From Paraburkholderia sediminicola (GTDB lineage: Bacteria; Pseudomonadota; Gammaproteobacteria; Burkholderiales; Burkholderiaceae): a DNA stretch of 64,000 nt. The notes beneath the pieces are model-generated. The model did not search any database. It worked only from the letters and a program-made list of their open reading frames with translations, and was not told the DNA's origin. Location: contig NZ_CADIKC010000003.1 of NCBI RefSeq assembly GCF_902859805.1, forward strand, positions 558,001 to 622,000, given 5' to 3'. Made by a program: the position numbers and the translations under genes. Below are positions 20,856-32,245 of the stretch, piece by piece (the first letter of the stretch is position 1; the number at the start of each line of letters is the position of its first letter).

Positions 20856-20885
20856 GGCTTCGAATACCTGTCCAAGATGTAAGTG

Positions 20886-20979
20886 CCGCGGTTAAGCGGC
20901 GTTCCGCAGGTGCTGGGTCCCGGGCTTTGTCCGGCGCTCTGGCCCCCGCGGAATGCACTTAACCGCGGTGATTTTTTTT
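20886..20979 (+). terminator. Long imperfect hairpin with T run between carB and greA
   Basis: CCGCGGTTAAG at 20886-20896 is the exact reverse complement of CTTAACCGCGG at 20958-20968, and inside it TTCCGC (20902-20907) pairs with GCGGAA (20948-20953). Eight T bases follow at 20972-20979. It can terminate carAB transcription, or act in the greA leader. The loop is unusually long for a simple terminator. Confidence 0.65.
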
Positions 20980-21006
20980 ACGGCTGTTTTTTGCATAGAG
21001 TTGTTT

Positions 21007-21483
21007 ATGAGCACTGTTCCATTGACTAAGCGCGGCGCGGAAATGTTGCGCGATGAATTGCAGCGCCTGAAATCGGTTGAGCGTCCCTCGGTGATCAATT
21101 CGATCGCGGAAGCGCGTGCCCAGGGCGATCTGTCGGAAAACGCGGAATACGACGCGGCGAAAGAAAAGCAGGGCTTCATCGAAGGCCGTATTGCCGAAAT
21201 CGAATCTAAGCTGGCCGGCGCGCAGGTGATCGACCCGGCGGCGGTGGAAGCGGACGGTCGCGTAGTGTTCGGTGCAACACTTGAACTCGAAGACCTCGAT
21301 TCGGGTGCGAAGGTGAAATACCAGATCGTCGGCGACGATGAAGCGGACATCGACCACGGTCTGATCTCGATCAGCTCGCCGATCGCGCGCGCATTGATCG
21401 GCAAGTCGGAAGGCGACGTTGCTTCGGTGCAGGCGCCGGGCGGCGTACGCGAGTACGAAATCATCGCGGTTAGCTACGTTTGA
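21007..21483 (+). CDS. greA: Transcription elongation factor GreA
   Basis: 158 residues, the usual length. It rescues backtracked RNA polymerase by stimulating transcript cleavage. The amino coiled coil starts [18 protein letters not shown]; the tip with the acidic pair is [18 protein letters not shown]; the carboxy FKBP-like domain ends [17 protein letters not shown] 21007 matches the family start. It is preceded by the long carB-greA hairpin and followed directly by a DUF4149 gene. Confidence 0.97.
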   Translation: MSTVPLTKRGAEMLRDELQRLKSVERPSVINSIAEARAQGDLSENAEYDAAKEKQGFIEGRIAEIESKLAGAQVIDPAAVEADGRVVFGATLELEDLDSGAKVKYQIVGDDEADIDHGLISISSPIARALIGKSEGDVASVQAPGGVREYEIIAVSYV

Positions 21484-21494
21484 AGGCGGCCCCG

Positions 21495-22013
21495 GTGTCC
21501 TTGATGCCGCATCGACTGTTCCGTCTGCTGACGGTGGTGTGGGTCGGTAGTCTGCTGACTATCGGCTATGCCGTCGCGCCGGTGTTGTTCACGTCGCTCG
21601 ATCGCATGACGGCGGGCGCCGTGGCGGCGCAACTGTTTCGTATCGAGGGCGTGCTGGGTGCGGTGTGCGGTATTTTGCTGCTAGGTCTCGCGAACGTACT
21701 GGTGCGACGGGGCGGTGACGCTTATCGCCGTTTGCGCTGGTTGATCGTCGGCATGCTGGTGTGCGTGCTGGTGGGTTATTTTGCGTTGCAGCCGTTCATG
21801 AATGCAATGCGCATTGCCGCGCTGGAAGCGGGCAGTGATGTCGGGCATTCGGCTTATGCAACACGCTTTGGCATCCTGCACGGCGTATCGAGTCTGTTTT
21901 ACCTGATCGAGAGCCTGCTGGGTGTGGCGCTGGTGTGGAAGCTGCCGGCAAGCGTCGGTATCGTGAGCGCGGAGCAGGGTGCTCGCAGCGCTGCGGGGAA
22001 AGTAACCAGTTGA
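21495..22013 (+). CDS. DUF4149 family membrane protein
   Basis: About 172 residues with four membrane helices, typical of DUF4149: VVWVGSLLTIGYAVAPVLF opens the first helix, and a loop GHSAYATRFGILHGVSSLFYL precedes the last. Function unknown. The start is uncertain: GTG 21495 has GAAGG at 21482-21486 eight bases ahead; TTG 21480 would overlap the greA stop; ATG 21504 gives MPHRLFRLL. It is almost certainly in one transcript with greA. Confidence 0.8.
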   Translation: MSLMPHRLFRLLTVVWVGSLLTIGYAVAPVLFTSLDRMTAGAVAAQLFRIEGVLGAVCGILLLGLANVLVRRGGDAYRRLRWLIVGMLVCVLVGYFALQPFMNAMRIAALEAGSDVGHSAYATRFGILHGVSSLFYLIESLLGVALVWKLPASVGIVSAEQGARSAAGKVTS

Positions 22014-22145
22014 GTGGTATGGTTCTACCTTGCTTGAGCGGATTTGCCCGCGGCGTTACCGAGATGGGCATCAAATAGACACCACCCAGGCCGCCTGAGC
22101 AGTTCACCCCAAGGTGCGGACACCGCCCGCACCCTCATCATTCGC

Positions 22146-22676
22146 TTACTTCGACGACTGATGCGCGCGCTTTGCGCTGGTCTGGCGCTTCTTGGCGCGC
22201 TTGATATTGCCGCCTTGCGTGACGCGTTCATTGCCGCGCACCACGACCGCTTTTGCCTTCGGCTTGCGCATCGGGATTTCGCTGGGCTTTACCACGGTGA
22301 CTACGCGCGGTGCGCGGCCTTTACCCGGTTTGGCTTCGACAGCCGCTTCGCGGGCGCTCGGCAGGGCGCCGCGCTTGGCCTTGACAGCCGGTTGTGCAGC
22401 GGCTTCCGGCTTCCAGATCACCAGCAGCTTGCCGATGTGCTGGATCGGCGCGGCGTTCAACGTGTCGCAGATCTGTTCGTAGATGGCGATACGTTCTTCG
22501 CGTTCGTCGCCGAACACGCGGATCTTGATCAGTTGATGCGCGCCAAGGTGGACCTTGATTTCCGACAGCACAGCGTCGGTCAAGCCTTCGGCGCCGACGA
22601 GCACGACCGGTTTGAGCGCATGTGCCTGGGAGCGCAACTCGGCGCGTTGGTCGGAAGAGACTTTAAGGGCTGGCAT
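22146..22676 (-). CDS. yhbY: YhbY family (CRS1/YhbY domain) RNA-binding protein
   Basis: 176 residues. The CRM domain (about residues 4-95) shows LRSQAHALKPVVLVGAEGL, where a GxxG-like loop contacts RNA, and LIKIRVFG. A long basic tail follows that E. coli YhbY lacks. The family associates with the 50S ribosomal precursor. It lies divergently from rlmE, as in E. coli, where both concern large-subunit maturation. Confidence 0.9.
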   Translation of the reverse strand: MPALKVSSDQRAELRSQAHALKPVVLVGAEGLTDAVLSEIKVHLGAHQLIKIRVFGDEREERIAIYEQICDTLNAAPIQHIGKLLVIWKPEAAAQPAVKAKRGALPSAREAAVEAKPGKGRAPRVVTVVKPSEIPMRKPKAKAVVVRGNERVTQGGNIKRAKKRQTSAKRAHQSSK

Positions 22677-22858
22677 GGAAAGTGGGAGACTCGACTAAAA
22701 TGGCGGCACCTGCATTTCCGAGAGATTCGGCCAATAGCGCAGGGCGGCGCGTCAGAACAACAGAATCGCGGATGACTGCCAGTTTTGGCGGTGGCCGCGC
22801 GAATTAACCGCGTATTATCCCCTAAAGCGCCACATTTCGCAGCAAGAGTTCACCTTTA

Positions 22859-23521
22859 ATGGCAAAAAACAAGTTCAACACGGCGTGGTTGCATGATCAC
22901 ATCAACGACCCGTACGTCAAAATGGCGCAGCGGGAGGGCTATCGCGCCCGCGCAGCCTACAAGCTGAAGGAAATCGACGAGCAGGACAAGCTGATCCGGC
23001 CAGGCCAGGTGATCGTTGACCTCGGCTCGGTGCCGGGCAGCTGGAGCCAGTACGCCCGCAACAAGCTCGCCAAGGGCTCGCAGCGCGACGCGGAGCGCGA
23101 GGGCGGCATCGACGGCACGATCATCGCGCTGGATATGCTGCCGATGGAACCGATCGCCGACGTCCATTTCATTCAGGGCGACTTCCGCGAAGACTCGGTT
23201 CTCGAGCAACTCGAAGAATTAGTCGGAGAACGTCAGGTTGATCTTGTAATTTCGGATATGGCGCCCAACCTGTCGGGAGTGGCGGTGGCGGATGCCGCGC
23301 GAATCGAGCATTTGTGCGATATCGCGATGGAATTTTCGCAAAACCACCTGAAGCCGGATGGCGCCCTTTTAGTCAAATGTTTTCATGGCAGCGGTTATAG
23401 CCAGATTGTCGAAAAGTTCAAGCGCCAGTTCAAGGTGGTGGCGGCCCGCAAGCCGAAAGCCTCGCGGGACAAATCGTCAGAAACGTTTATTTTGGGTAAG
23501 CATCTGAAGCGCCCCGCGTAG
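22859..23521 (+). CDS. rlmE: 23S rRNA 2'-O-ribose U2552 methyltransferase (FtsJ)
   Basis: 220 residues. It methylates the ribose of U2552 in the A-loop of 23S rRNA. The SAM-binding motif [14 protein letters not shown], the Asp of [10 protein letters not shown] and the Lys of LLVKCFHG match the K-D-K-E catalytic set, with the first Lys in AAYKLKEID. It is upstream of ftsH and in the same direction, the usual arrangement. Confidence 0.96.
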   Translation: MAKNKFNTAWLHDHINDPYVKMAQREGYRARAAYKLKEIDEQDKLIRPGQVIVDLGSVPGSWSQYARNKLAKGSQRDAEREGGIDGTIIALDMLPMEPIADVHFIQGDFREDSVLEQLEELVGERQVDLVISDMAPNLSGVAVADAARIEHLCDIAMEFSQNHLKPDGALLVKCFHGSGYSQIVEKFKRQFKVVAARKPKASRDKSSETFILGKHLKRPA

Positions 23522-23710
23522 GTGCGCTACAGGAAGGTTCCGCATCGGCCGATAAGGTGCCAGCAGCACCGGAAATTGGCGCTGAAATGGCCCGCTGCGC
23601 TATTTGTGTGGTAGCGAAACCTTATGGCAGGGGTCTGCGGACTGGATTAGAATGCTTTCGTGGTGCCGCAAGGCAAATGTAGGCGCCCGTCTAAGTGAAG
23701 GAGTGGTGCT

Positions 23711-25600
23711 TTGAACAACAATATGTTTTCGAAAGCAGCAGTGTGGTTAGTTATCGCACTGGTGCTGTTTACGGTGTTCAAGCAGTTCGACAAGCCCCGT
23801 GTCCAGGAAGGCGTTTCCTATTCGCAGTTCATGGACGACGCGAAGAACGGCAAAGTCAAGAACGTCATTGTCCAGGGGCGGAACCTCACGGTCACTCCAG
23901 CAGACGGCCAGAAGTACCAGATCGTGTCGCCCGGCGACATCTGGATGGTCGGCGATCTGATGAAGTATGGCGTTCAGGTGAGCGGCAAGGCTGATGACGA
24001 ACCGAATGCGCTGGTATCCGCGCTGTACTACCTCGGACCAACGATCCTGATCATCGGCTTCTGGTTCTACATGATGCGACAGATGCAGGGGGGCGGGAAA
24101 GGCGGTGCGTTCTCGTTCGGTAAATCCCGTGCACGTCTGATCGACGAAAACAACAACGCAATCAATTTCACCGACGTCGCCGGTTGCGACGAAGCCAAGG
24201 AAGAAGTTTCCGAACTGGTCGACTTCCTGCGCGATCCGCAGAAATTCCAGAAGCTGGGCGGACGCATTCCGCGCGGCGTGTTGCTGGTCGGCCCGCCGGG
24301 AACCGGTAAGACGCTGCTGGCACGCGCTATCGCCGGTGAGGCAAAGGTGCCGTTCTTCAGCATCTCGGGTTCGGACTTCGTGGAAATGTTTGTGGGTGTC
24401 GGTGCGGCTCGTGTGCGCGACATGTTCGAGCAGGCCAAGAAGCACGCACCGTGTATCGTGTTCATCGACGAAATCGACGCGGTCGGCCGTCATCGCGGCG
24501 CCGGCATGGGCGGCGGTAACGACGAACGCGAACAGACCTTGAACCAGATGCTGGTCGAGATGGACGGTTTCGAAGCGAATTCGGGCGTGATCGTGATCGC
24601 TGCAACGAACCGTTCGGACGTGCTGGACAAGGCGCTGCTGCGTCCGGGCCGTTTCGACCGTCAGGTGTACGTCGGTCTGCCGGACATCCGTGGTCGCGAG
24701 CACATCATGAAGGTTCACCTGCGCAAGGTGCCGATTTCGAACGACGTCGACGCAGCGGTGATCGCACGCGGCACGCCGGGCTTCTCGGGCGCCGATCTGG
24801 CGAACCTGGTCAACGAAGCAGCATTGTTCGCGGCTCGCCGCGGCAAGCGCATCGTCGAGATGAACGACTTCGAAGACGCGAAAGACAAGATCTTCATGGG
24901 TCCGGAGCGCAAGTCGGCCGTGATTCGCGAAGAATCGAAGCGTGCTACGGCGTATCACGAGTCGGGTCACGCAGTCATCGCCAAGCTGTTGCCGAAGGCC
25001 GATCCGGTGCACAAGGTCACGATCATTCCGCGCGGCCGTGCGCTGGGCGTCACGTGGCAGTTGCCTGAGCATGACAACGAAACGTATTCGAAAGACTACC
25101 TGCTGGACCGCCTCGCGATCCTGTTCGGTGGCCGTGTCGCGGAAGAGCTGTTCCTGAACCTGATCAGCACCGGCGCATCGGACGACTTCAACAAGGCAAC
25201 GGCTACGGCCCGCGCCATGGTGGCTCGCTTCGGTATGACGGACGCACTCGGACCGATGGTCTACGTCGACGACGAAAACGACGCAACGCCGTTTGGCCGT
25301 GGCTTCACGCGCACCATTTCGGAAGCGACGCAACAGAAGGTCGACGCGGAAATCCGCCGCGTGCTCGACGAGCAGTACAACCTCGCCAAGCGCCTGCTGG
25401 ACGAGAACCGCGACAAGGTCGAAGCGATGACCGCCGCACTGATGGAGTGGGAAACGATCGACGCTGATCAGATCAACGACATCATGGCAGGCCGTCCGCC
25501 GCGTTCGCCGAAGAGCTCGCCGCCGTCGGCAAGCGACGCCTCGTCGGGCGGCAGCCCGGGCACCGAGGTCAAGCCGGGCAGCGCGACCGCGCCGGCCTGA
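23711..25600 (+). CDS. ftsH: ATP-dependent zinc metalloprotease FtsH
   Basis: 629 residues. Two amino membrane helices (about 7-23 and 105-122) flank a periplasmic domain. The AAA+ module has Walker A GPPGTGKT, Walker [10 protein letters not shown] and the second region of homology with [20 protein letters not shown]. The protease domain has the zinc motif HESGH and the third ligand further on. It degrades unassembled membrane proteins and regulators and forms hexamers. TTG 23711 is used because AAGGAG at 23698-23703 is correctly spaced and the protein starts [12 protein letters not shown]. Carboxy tail is Ser/Pro-rich. Confidence 0.97.
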   Translation: MNNNMFSKAAVWLVIALVLFTVFKQFDKPRVQEGVSYSQFMDDAKNGKVKNVIVQGRNLTVTPADGQKYQIVSPGDIWMVGDLMKYGVQVSGKADDEPNALVSALYYLGPTILIIGFWFYMMRQMQGGGKGGAFSFGKSRARLIDENNNAINFTDVAGCDEAKEEVSELVDFLRDPQKFQKLGGRIPRGVLLVGPPGTGKTLLARAIAGEAKVPFFSISGSDFVEMFVGVGAARVRDMFEQAKKHAPCIVFIDEIDAVGRHRGAGMGGGNDEREQTLNQMLVEMDGFEANSGVIVIAATNRSDVLDKALLRPGRFDRQVYVGLPDIRGREHIMKVHLRKVPISNDVDAAVIARGTPGFSGADLANLVNEAALFAARRGKRIVEMNDFEDAKDKIFMGPERKSAVIREESKRATAYHESGHAVIAKLLPKADPVHKVTIIPRGRALGVTWQLPEHDNETYSKDYLLDRLAILFGGRVAEELFLNLISTGASDDFNKATATARAMVARFGMTDALGPMVYVDDENDATPFGRGFTRTISEATQQKVDAEIRRVLDEQYNLAKRLLDENRDKVEAMTAALMEWETIDADQINDIMAGRPPRSPKSSPPSASDASSGGSPGTEVKPGSATAPA

Positions 25601-25620
25601 TCGGCGACCAGTAGAAAGTG

Positions 25621-25651
25621 CGGGCCGGTGTGATTCACACCGGCCCGTTTT
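25621..25651 (+). terminator. Intrinsic terminator of ftsH
   Basis: Twelve-base perfect stem CGGGCCGGTGTG with CACACCGGCCCG, loop ATT, followed by TTTT. It separates ftsH from folP, at least partly. Confidence 0.85.
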
Positions 25652-25683
25652 GCATTTATTCGTTTTACGTGATTGACCGCTAC

Positions 25684-26583
25684 GTGTCGAAAGTCGAATT
25701 CCCTTCTCTTCCCATCCCCGAACCGCTGCAATGCGGCCGCTTCAAGCTGACCTTTGAACGCCCGTTGGTCATGGGCATCCTGAACGTTACGCCCGATTCG
25801 TTTTCCGATGGCGGTCAGTACGCGATGCGCGGCGATGCGCTGCGCCAGGCCGAGCGCATGCTGCTCGACGGCGCGGACATCATCGACATCGGCGGCGAGT
25901 CGACCCGCCCGGGTGCGCCGCCCGTGCCGCTCGACGAAGAGCTGGAACGGGTGATCCCGCTGGTCGAACTACTGCGCGGCGCGAATGTGCCGCTGTCGGT
26001 CGATACGTACAAGCCGGAAGTGATGCGTCACGCACTGACCGCGGGCGCCGACCTGATCAACGATATCTGGGGCTTCCGGATGCCCGGCGCGGTCGACGCC
26101 GTTCGCGACAGCGAATGCGGTCTGTGCGTGATGCATATGCTCGGCGAGCCGCAGACCATGCAGCTCGGTGAGCCTGCCTATGACGACGTGGTGAGCGAAG
26201 TTCGGCAGTTTCTCGAAGAACGGGTGGCAACCCTGAAGCAGGCGGGCATCGCTCGTGCTCGCATCAGCGTGGACCCGGGCTTTGGTTTCGGCAAGGCGGT
26301 GGTCGAACACAATTACGCGCTGCTCGCGCACCTGCCGGACACGGCGCCGCGCGCCGAGTCGCCGTACCCCATTCTCGCCGGCATGTCGCGCAAGTCGATG
26401 GTCGGCGCGGTTGTCGGACGACCCGCGCCGGAGCGCGTCGCGGGCAGCATCGCCGCCGCGGTGTGTGCCGCCGGGCGCGGTGCGGCAATTCTGCGCGTGC
26501 ACGACGTCGCGCAAACAGTGGATGCATTGAAAGTATGGGCGGCCATGCGCGACGCGGCGAATCACAGCCGCGCGCACGGCTGA
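25684..26583 (+). CDS. folP: Dihydropteroate synthase
   Basis: About 299 residues. It condenses p-aminobenzoate with dihydropterin pyrophosphate in folate synthesis and is the sulfonamide target. Motifs: MGILNVTPDSFSDGGQY, DIGGESTRPGAPPV, LSVDTYKPEV, SVDPGFGFGKAVVEHN and AGMSRKSMVG, in a TIM barrel. The open frame begins at 25618, inside the ftsH terminator, so an internal GTG is used: 25684 is favoured, 25669 is an alternative. It is followed by glmM 28 bases later. Confidence 0.95.
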   Translation: MSKVEFPSLPIPEPLQCGRFKLTFERPLVMGILNVTPDSFSDGGQYAMRGDALRQAERMLLDGADIIDIGGESTRPGAPPVPLDEELERVIPLVELLRGANVPLSVDTYKPEVMRHALTAGADLINDIWGFRMPGAVDAVRDSECGLCVMHMLGEPQTMQLGEPAYDDVVSEVRQFLEERVATLKQAGIARARISVDPGFGFGKAVVEHNYALLAHLPDTAPRAESPYPILAGMSRKSMVGAVVGRPAPERVAGSIAAAVCAAGRGAAILRVHDVAQTVDALKVWAAMRDAANHSRAHG

Positions 26584-26611
26584 ACCCACAAGCCAAGGAG
26601 GAACATAAAAC

Positions 26612-27970
<1,359 letters not shown>

Positions 27971-28174
27971 ACCGCGCCTGACCTACGGCGGCGAGGGACG
28001 ACCATGAGCGTGTCCTCGCCGCCGCACCCCTCTGATGTACGCCTTGGCGATGTCCACTCAGGCACACGCAAACGTTCGCGTCCCATTTTTTTCGTCTAAT
28101 CTGTAAAACGACGCCCACAACGCCGCCAAAGCGGCGATTTGTTCGCGCGTGCGCCTTTCACCTTAGTAATCTCA
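27971..28174. other. glmM-pstS intergenic region, upstream part
   Basis: About 200 bases. A stem of roughly 13 pairs with one bulge (27986-27999 with 28012-28024) follows glmM but has no T run, so it may be a weak terminator or mRNA-stabilising hairpin. No gene is seen. Confidence 0.45.
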
Positions 28175-28213
28175 CTGTCACATCTGTTTCACGGTTAGTC
28201 ACGTTACTGTCAT
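28175..28213 (+). promoter_or_regulatory. Two tandem PhoB boxes upstream of pstS
   Basis: Box 1 at 28175-28192 reads CTGTCAC-ATCT-GTTTCAC; box 2 at 28196-28213 reads TAGTCAC-GTTA-CTGTCAT. Each has two 7-base units with a 4-base gap, matching the known Pho box layout (CTGTCAT-N4-CTGTCAT). They end 66 bases before the pstS ATG, a normal activator distance. Confidence 0.85.
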
Positions 28214-28279
28214 AAAGAGACCCTAAGCTTCGCGGTGTTCGTGTTATTCGCTCACACCGCTCACACCCTTGGAGGTCTC

Positions 28280-29311
28280 ATGAAATTGATGCAAACCGTG
28301 TTCGCTGGCGTCGCTGGCGCGCTTTTCGCGATCGCAGCGCAAGCCGCAGACATCACCGGCGCGGGCAGCACCTTCGCAGCACCGATCTACACGAAGTGGG
28401 CCGATGCCTACCAGAAGTCGGGCGGCGGCAAGGTCAACTATCAAGGTATCGGTTCGTCGGGTGGCGTGAAGCAGATCGTCGCGAAGACTGTTGACTTCGC
28501 TGGTTCGGACGCTCCGCTGAAGGACGAAGACCTCGCGAAGGAAGGCCTGTTCCAGTTCCCGACGGTTGTCGGCGGCGTGGTGCCGGTTGTCAATGTGCCG
28601 GGCGTGACGCCGGGTGAACTGACGCTGTCGGGCGAAGTGCTCGGCGACATCTATCTGGGCAAGATCAAGAAGTGGAATGATCCGGCGATCGTTGCACTGA
28701 ACCCGAAGGCTAAGCTGCCGGATACCGACATCGCCGTGGTTCGCCGCGCCGACGGTTCGGGCACCAGCTTCATCTGGACGAACTACCTGTCGAAGGTCAA
28801 CGCTGACTGGAAGTCGAAGGTTGGTGAAGGTTCGACGGTCAACTGGCCGACGGGTACGGGCGGCAAGGGCAACGACGGCGTCGCAGCTTTCGTGCAACGT
28901 CTGCCGGGCGCAATCGGCTACGTTGAATGGGCGTACGCGAAGCAGAACAAGATGACGTATGTCGGCCTGAAGAATTCGTCGGGTACGGTGGTCGAGCCGA
29001 AGACGGAAACGTTCAAGGCAGCGGCAGCGGGCGCAGACTGGTCGAAGTCGTTCTACCAGATCCTGACGAACGAGCCGGGCAAGAACGCATGGCCGATCGT
29101 CGGCGCAACGTTCGTGCTGCTGCACACGGCGCAGGACAAGCCGGCGCAAGGCACCGAAACGCTGAAGTTCTTCGATTGGGCGTTCAAGAATGGCTCGCAA
29201 GCTGCGAACGATCTGGACTACATCTCGCTGCCGGATTCGGTTGTGTCGGAAATCCGCACGCAGTGGAAGTCGAAGGTGAAGGACGCTGCGGGCAAGCCGA
29301 TCGCTGACTAA
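28280..29311 (+). CDS. pstS: Phosphate ABC transporter periplasmic phosphate-binding protein
   Basis: 343 residues. A signal peptide [20 protein letters not shown] ends after AQA and sends the protein to the periplasm. The mature part begins [18 protein letters not shown]; phosphate is held by GSGTS-type loops such as [12 protein letters not shown]. It binds inorganic phosphate with high affinity and delivers it to PstCA. GGAGG at 28271-28275 fixes the ATG. Transcription is predicted to be PhoB-activated from the boxes at 28175-28213. A 13-bp hairpin separates it from pstC. Confidence 0.97.
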   Translation: MKLMQTVFAGVAGALFAIAAQAADITGAGSTFAAPIYTKWADAYQKSGGGKVNYQGIGSSGGVKQIVAKTVDFAGSDAPLKDEDLAKEGLFQFPTVVGGVVPVVNVPGVTPGELTLSGEVLGDIYLGKIKKWNDPAIVALNPKAKLPDTDIAVVRRADGSGTSFIWTNYLSKVNADWKSKVGEGSTVNWPTGTGGKGNDGVAAFVQRLPGAIGYVEWAYAKQNKMTYVGLKNSSGTVVEPKTETFKAAAAGADWSKSFYQILTNEPGKNAWPIVGATFVLLHTAQDKPAQGTETLKFFDWAFKNGSQAANDLDYISLPDSVVSEIRTQWKSKVKDAAGKPIAD

Positions 29312-29344
29312 GCGACGCAGCACGCAGTAGGCATCCAGCAATAC

Positions 29345-29374
29345 ATTGGCCGTCCTCATTCGAGGACGGCCAAT
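29345..29374 (+). promoter_or_regulatory. Perfect 13-bp hairpin between pstS and pstC
   Basis: ATTGGCCGTCCTC at 29345-29357 is an exact reverse complement of GAGGACGGCCAAT at 29362-29374, with a four-base loop ATTC. There is no T run. It is probably a 3' stabiliser or partial attenuator that lets pstS mRNA exceed pstCAB mRNA. Confidence 0.65.
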
Positions 29375-29456
29375 GGCGTTACCCCGGCATTAGCCAGAAT
29401 TGTCCGCCGCACGACAAGTGTCGTACGGCAACTGGAAACAGGTCCATCAGGCTCTC

Positions 29457-30458
29457 ATGTCCGATATCCAATTAGCGCCTGGCGCGGCGAGATCGACACC
29501 GCCCGGCAGCACGTCGCAGCAGAAAGCGCCCAGCCGCGCCGGCGACGTTATCTTCGGCGGCCTTGCCCGTCTCTCCGCCATCGTTACCTTGTTGCTGCTC
29601 GGCGGCATCATCGTTTCACTGATCGTCGCTTCCCTGCCGTCGATCAAGCAGTTCGGCTTCGCATTTCTATGGACCGCCGACTGGGATCCACCAAGCAAGC
29701 AATTCGGCGCATTGGTGCCTATTTACGGCACGATCGCGACCTCGCTCATTGCACTCATCATCGCGGTGCCCGTCAGCTTCGGCATCGCACTTTTCCTGAC
29801 CGAACTCGCGCCCGCGTGGCTGCGCCGTCCGCTTGGCGTCGCGATCGAACTGCTTGCCGCGATTCCGTCGATCGTCTACGGCATGTGGGGTCTGCTGGTG
29901 TTCGCGCCGATCTTCGCGACGTGGTTCGAAAAGCCGCTCGGCACGCTGCTCAGCGGCATTCCTATCGTCGGCGCGTTGTTTAAGGGCGCACCGATCGGCA
30001 TCGGCATCCTGTGCGCCGGGGTCATCCTTGCCATCATGATCATTCCGTACATCGCTTCGGTGATGCGTGACGTGTTCGAAGTCACGCCGGTCCTGCTGAA
30101 AGAATCGGCGTACGGTATCGGCTGCACGACGTGGGAAGTCATGTGGAAGATCGTGCTGCCCTTCACCAAGAACGGCGTGATCGGCGGCGTGATGCTCGGC
30201 CTTGGCCGTGCGCTCGGCGAGACGATGGCGGTGACCTTCGTGATCGGCAACACCAATCTGCTCGATAACGTCTCGCTGTTTTCGCCGGGCAACAGTATTA
30301 CCTCGGCGCTCGCCAACGAATTCGCGGAAGCGGATCCGGGCCTGCATACGTCCGCGCTGATGGAACTCGGATTGATCCTCTTTGTGATTACTTTCATCGT
30401 GCTGGCGATTTCGAAGATCATGCTGCTTCGCCTCGAAAAAGGGGAGGGCGCAAGATGA
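29457..30458 (+). CDS. pstC: Phosphate ABC transporter permease PstC
   Basis: 333 residues with six membrane helices. The BPD-transport EAA-type loop appears as [22 protein letters not shown], which contacts PstB. Together with PstA it forms the phosphate channel. ATG 29457 gives a short cytoplasmic lead of about 35 residues before the first helix; a TTG-started extension to 29400 is unlikely. Its stop overlaps the pstA start (ATGA at 30455). Confidence 0.96.
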   Translation: MSDIQLAPGAARSTPPGSTSQQKAPSRAGDVIFGGLARLSAIVTLLLLGGIIVSLIVASLPSIKQFGFAFLWTADWDPPSKQFGALVPIYGTIATSLIALIIAVPVSFGIALFLTELAPAWLRRPLGVAIELLAAIPSIVYGMWGLLVFAPIFATWFEKPLGTLLSGIPIVGALFKGAPIGIGILCAGVILAIMIIPYIASVMRDVFEVTPVLLKESAYGIGCTTWEVMWKIVLPFTKNGVIGGVMLGLGRALGETMAVTFVIGNTNLLDNVSLFSPGNSITSALANEFAEADPGLHTSALMELGLILFVITFIVLAISKIMLLRLEKGEGAR

Positions 30459-31351
30459 GCCAGCCCACCTTGAATATGCCGGGTTCGCACGACGAAGCCG
30501 CGCTTGAAGCGATGCGGGTGCGTCTGCAAGGCCGCCGCCGCGCGAAGAACGCGGTTGCGCTGACCATGTCGCTCGCGGCCATGGCGTTCGGCCTTGTGTG
30601 GCTGGTGTGGATTCTCTATACGACACTGCGCCTTGGCATCGGCGGCCTGTCGGTCGAATTGTTCACGCAATCCACGCCGCCGCCGAACACCGATGGCGGT
30701 GGTCTCGCCAATGCGATCGTCGGCAGCTTGATGCTGGTTGCGCTCGCAACGTTCGTCGGCACGCCGATCGGCATTCTGGCGGGCGTCTATCTCGCCGAGT
30801 ACGGTCAGAAGGGCTGGCTTGCGAGTGTCACGCGTTTCATCAACGACATTCTGTTGTCGGCGCCGTCGATCGTCGTCGGTCTGTTCGTCTACGCGCTCGT
30901 CGTAGCGAAGATGGGCCACTTCAGCGGTTGGGCCGGTGTATTCGCGCTCGCGCTGCTGCAGATTCCGATCGTGATCCGCACCACCGAAAACATGCTGAAG
31001 CTGGTGCCGAATGCGCTGCGTGAAGCCGCTTTCGCACTCGGTACGCCGAAGTGGAAGATGGTCATGTCGATCACGCTGAAGGCGTCGGTTGCCGGTATCG
31101 TCACCGGCGTGCTGCTCGGCGTCGCGCGTATTGCCGGCGAAACGGCGCCGCTGCTCTTCACCGCGTTGTCGAACCAGTTTTTCTCGTGGAACATGGACCA
31201 GCCGGTTGCGAACCTGCCGGTCACGATCTACAAGTTCGCGATGAGCCCGTTTGCGCAGTGGCAATCGCTCGCATGGGCCGGCGTCTTCCTGATCACGCTC
31301 GCGGTGCTGGGATTGAACATCCTCGCGCGCACGATCTTTTCGAATAAGTAA
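30455..31351 (+). CDS. pstA: Phosphate ABC transporter permease PstA
   Basis: 298 residues with six membrane helices. The ATPase-contact loop reads [24 protein letters not shown] periplasmic segment with [20 protein letters not shown] is typical of PstA. Start overlaps pstC by four bases, so translation is coupled. Confidence 0.96.
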   Translation: MSQPTLNMPGSHDEAALEAMRVRLQGRRRAKNAVALTMSLAAMAFGLVWLVWILYTTLRLGIGGLSVELFTQSTPPPNTDGGGLANAIVGSLMLVALATFVGTPIGILAGVYLAEYGQKGWLASVTRFINDILLSAPSIVVGLFVYALVVAKMGHFSGWAGVFALALLQIPIVIRTTENMLKLVPNALREAAFALGTPKWKMVMSITLKASVAGIVTGVLLGVARIAGETAPLLFTALSNQFFSWNMDQPVANLPVTIYKFAMSPFAQWQSLAWAGVFLITLAVLGLNILARTIFSNK

Positions 31352-31368
31352 GGGCGGAGTGTAATCCG

Positions 31369-32217
31369 ATGAATATGGCAGAAACTCAACTCAATCCGGG
31401 CGCGCGTCCGACAGCGCCCGCCGGTTTCGATCCCGCCCAAAGCGGCCAGGCGCAAGCCTCTTCGCGTCCGAAGATCGAAATCAACGACCTGAACTTCTTC
31501 TACGGCAAGTATCACGCGCTGAAGAACATCAATCTGCGGATCCCCGAAGGCAAGGTCACCGCCTTCATCGGCCCGTCGGGTTGCGGCAAGTCGACCCTGC
31601 TGCGCACGCTCAACAAGATGTACGCGCTCTATCCGGAGCAACGCGCCGAAGGCGAGATCCTGATGGACGGCGAAAACCTGCTGACCTCCAAGCGCGATAT
31701 TTCGCTGCTGCGCGCGCGGATCGGCATGGTGTTCCAGAAGCCGACGCCGTTTCCGATGTCGATCTACGACAACATCGCGTTCGGCGTGAAGATGTTCGAA
31801 ACGCTGCCGCGCTCGGAAATGGACGACCGCGTGGAATGGGCGCTGACCAAGGCCGCGCTGTGGAACGAAGTCAAGGATAAACTGGGCCAGAGCGGCTACG
31901 GTTTGTCCGGCGGGCAGCAACAGCGTCTGTGTATCGCGCGCGGTATCGCGATCCGTCCTGAAGTGCTGCTGCTCGACGAGCCGTGTTCCGCGCTCGACCC
32001 GATTTCCACGGGCCGCATCGAAGAACTGATCGCCGAATTGAAGAGCGATTACACGGTTGTAATCGTGACGCACAACATGCAACAGGCCGCACGCTGTTCG
32101 GACTACACTGCCTACATGTACCTCGGTGAACTGATCGAATTCGGCGACACCGAAAAGATCTTCATCAAGCCGGTCCGCAAGGAAACCGAGGACTACATCA
32201 CTGGCCGCTTCGGCTAA
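31369..32217 (+). CDS. pstB: Phosphate ABC transporter ATP-binding protein
   Basis: 282 residues. Walker [10 protein letters not shown], signature LSGGQQQR, Walker [15 protein letters not shown], switch His in [11 protein letters not shown]. The first 30 residues are a non-conserved Ala/Pro-rich lead, longer than in E. coli. It energises phosphate uptake and takes part in PhoR control. A second ATG at 31375 is an alternative start. Confidence 0.97.
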   Translation: MNMAETQLNPGARPTAPAGFDPAQSGQAQASSRPKIEINDLNFFYGKYHALKNINLRIPEGKVTAFIGPSGCGKSTLLRTLNKMYALYPEQRAEGEILMDGENLLTSKRDISLLRARIGMVFQKPTPFPMSIYDNIAFGVKMFETLPRSEMDDRVEWALTKAALWNEVKDKLGQSGYGLSGGQQQRLCIARGIAIRPEVLLLDEPCSALDPISTGRIEELIAELKSDYTVVIVTHNMQQAARCSDYTAYMYLGELIEFGDTEKIFIKPVRKETEDYITGRFG

Positions 32218-32245
32218 GCCGCCGCGCAAAACAACGGAGTACGAC

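Noticed and set aside
23747..25333. 528-codon minus-strand frame opposite ftsH
   Set aside because: Shadow of ftsH coding sequence, which is unmistakable.
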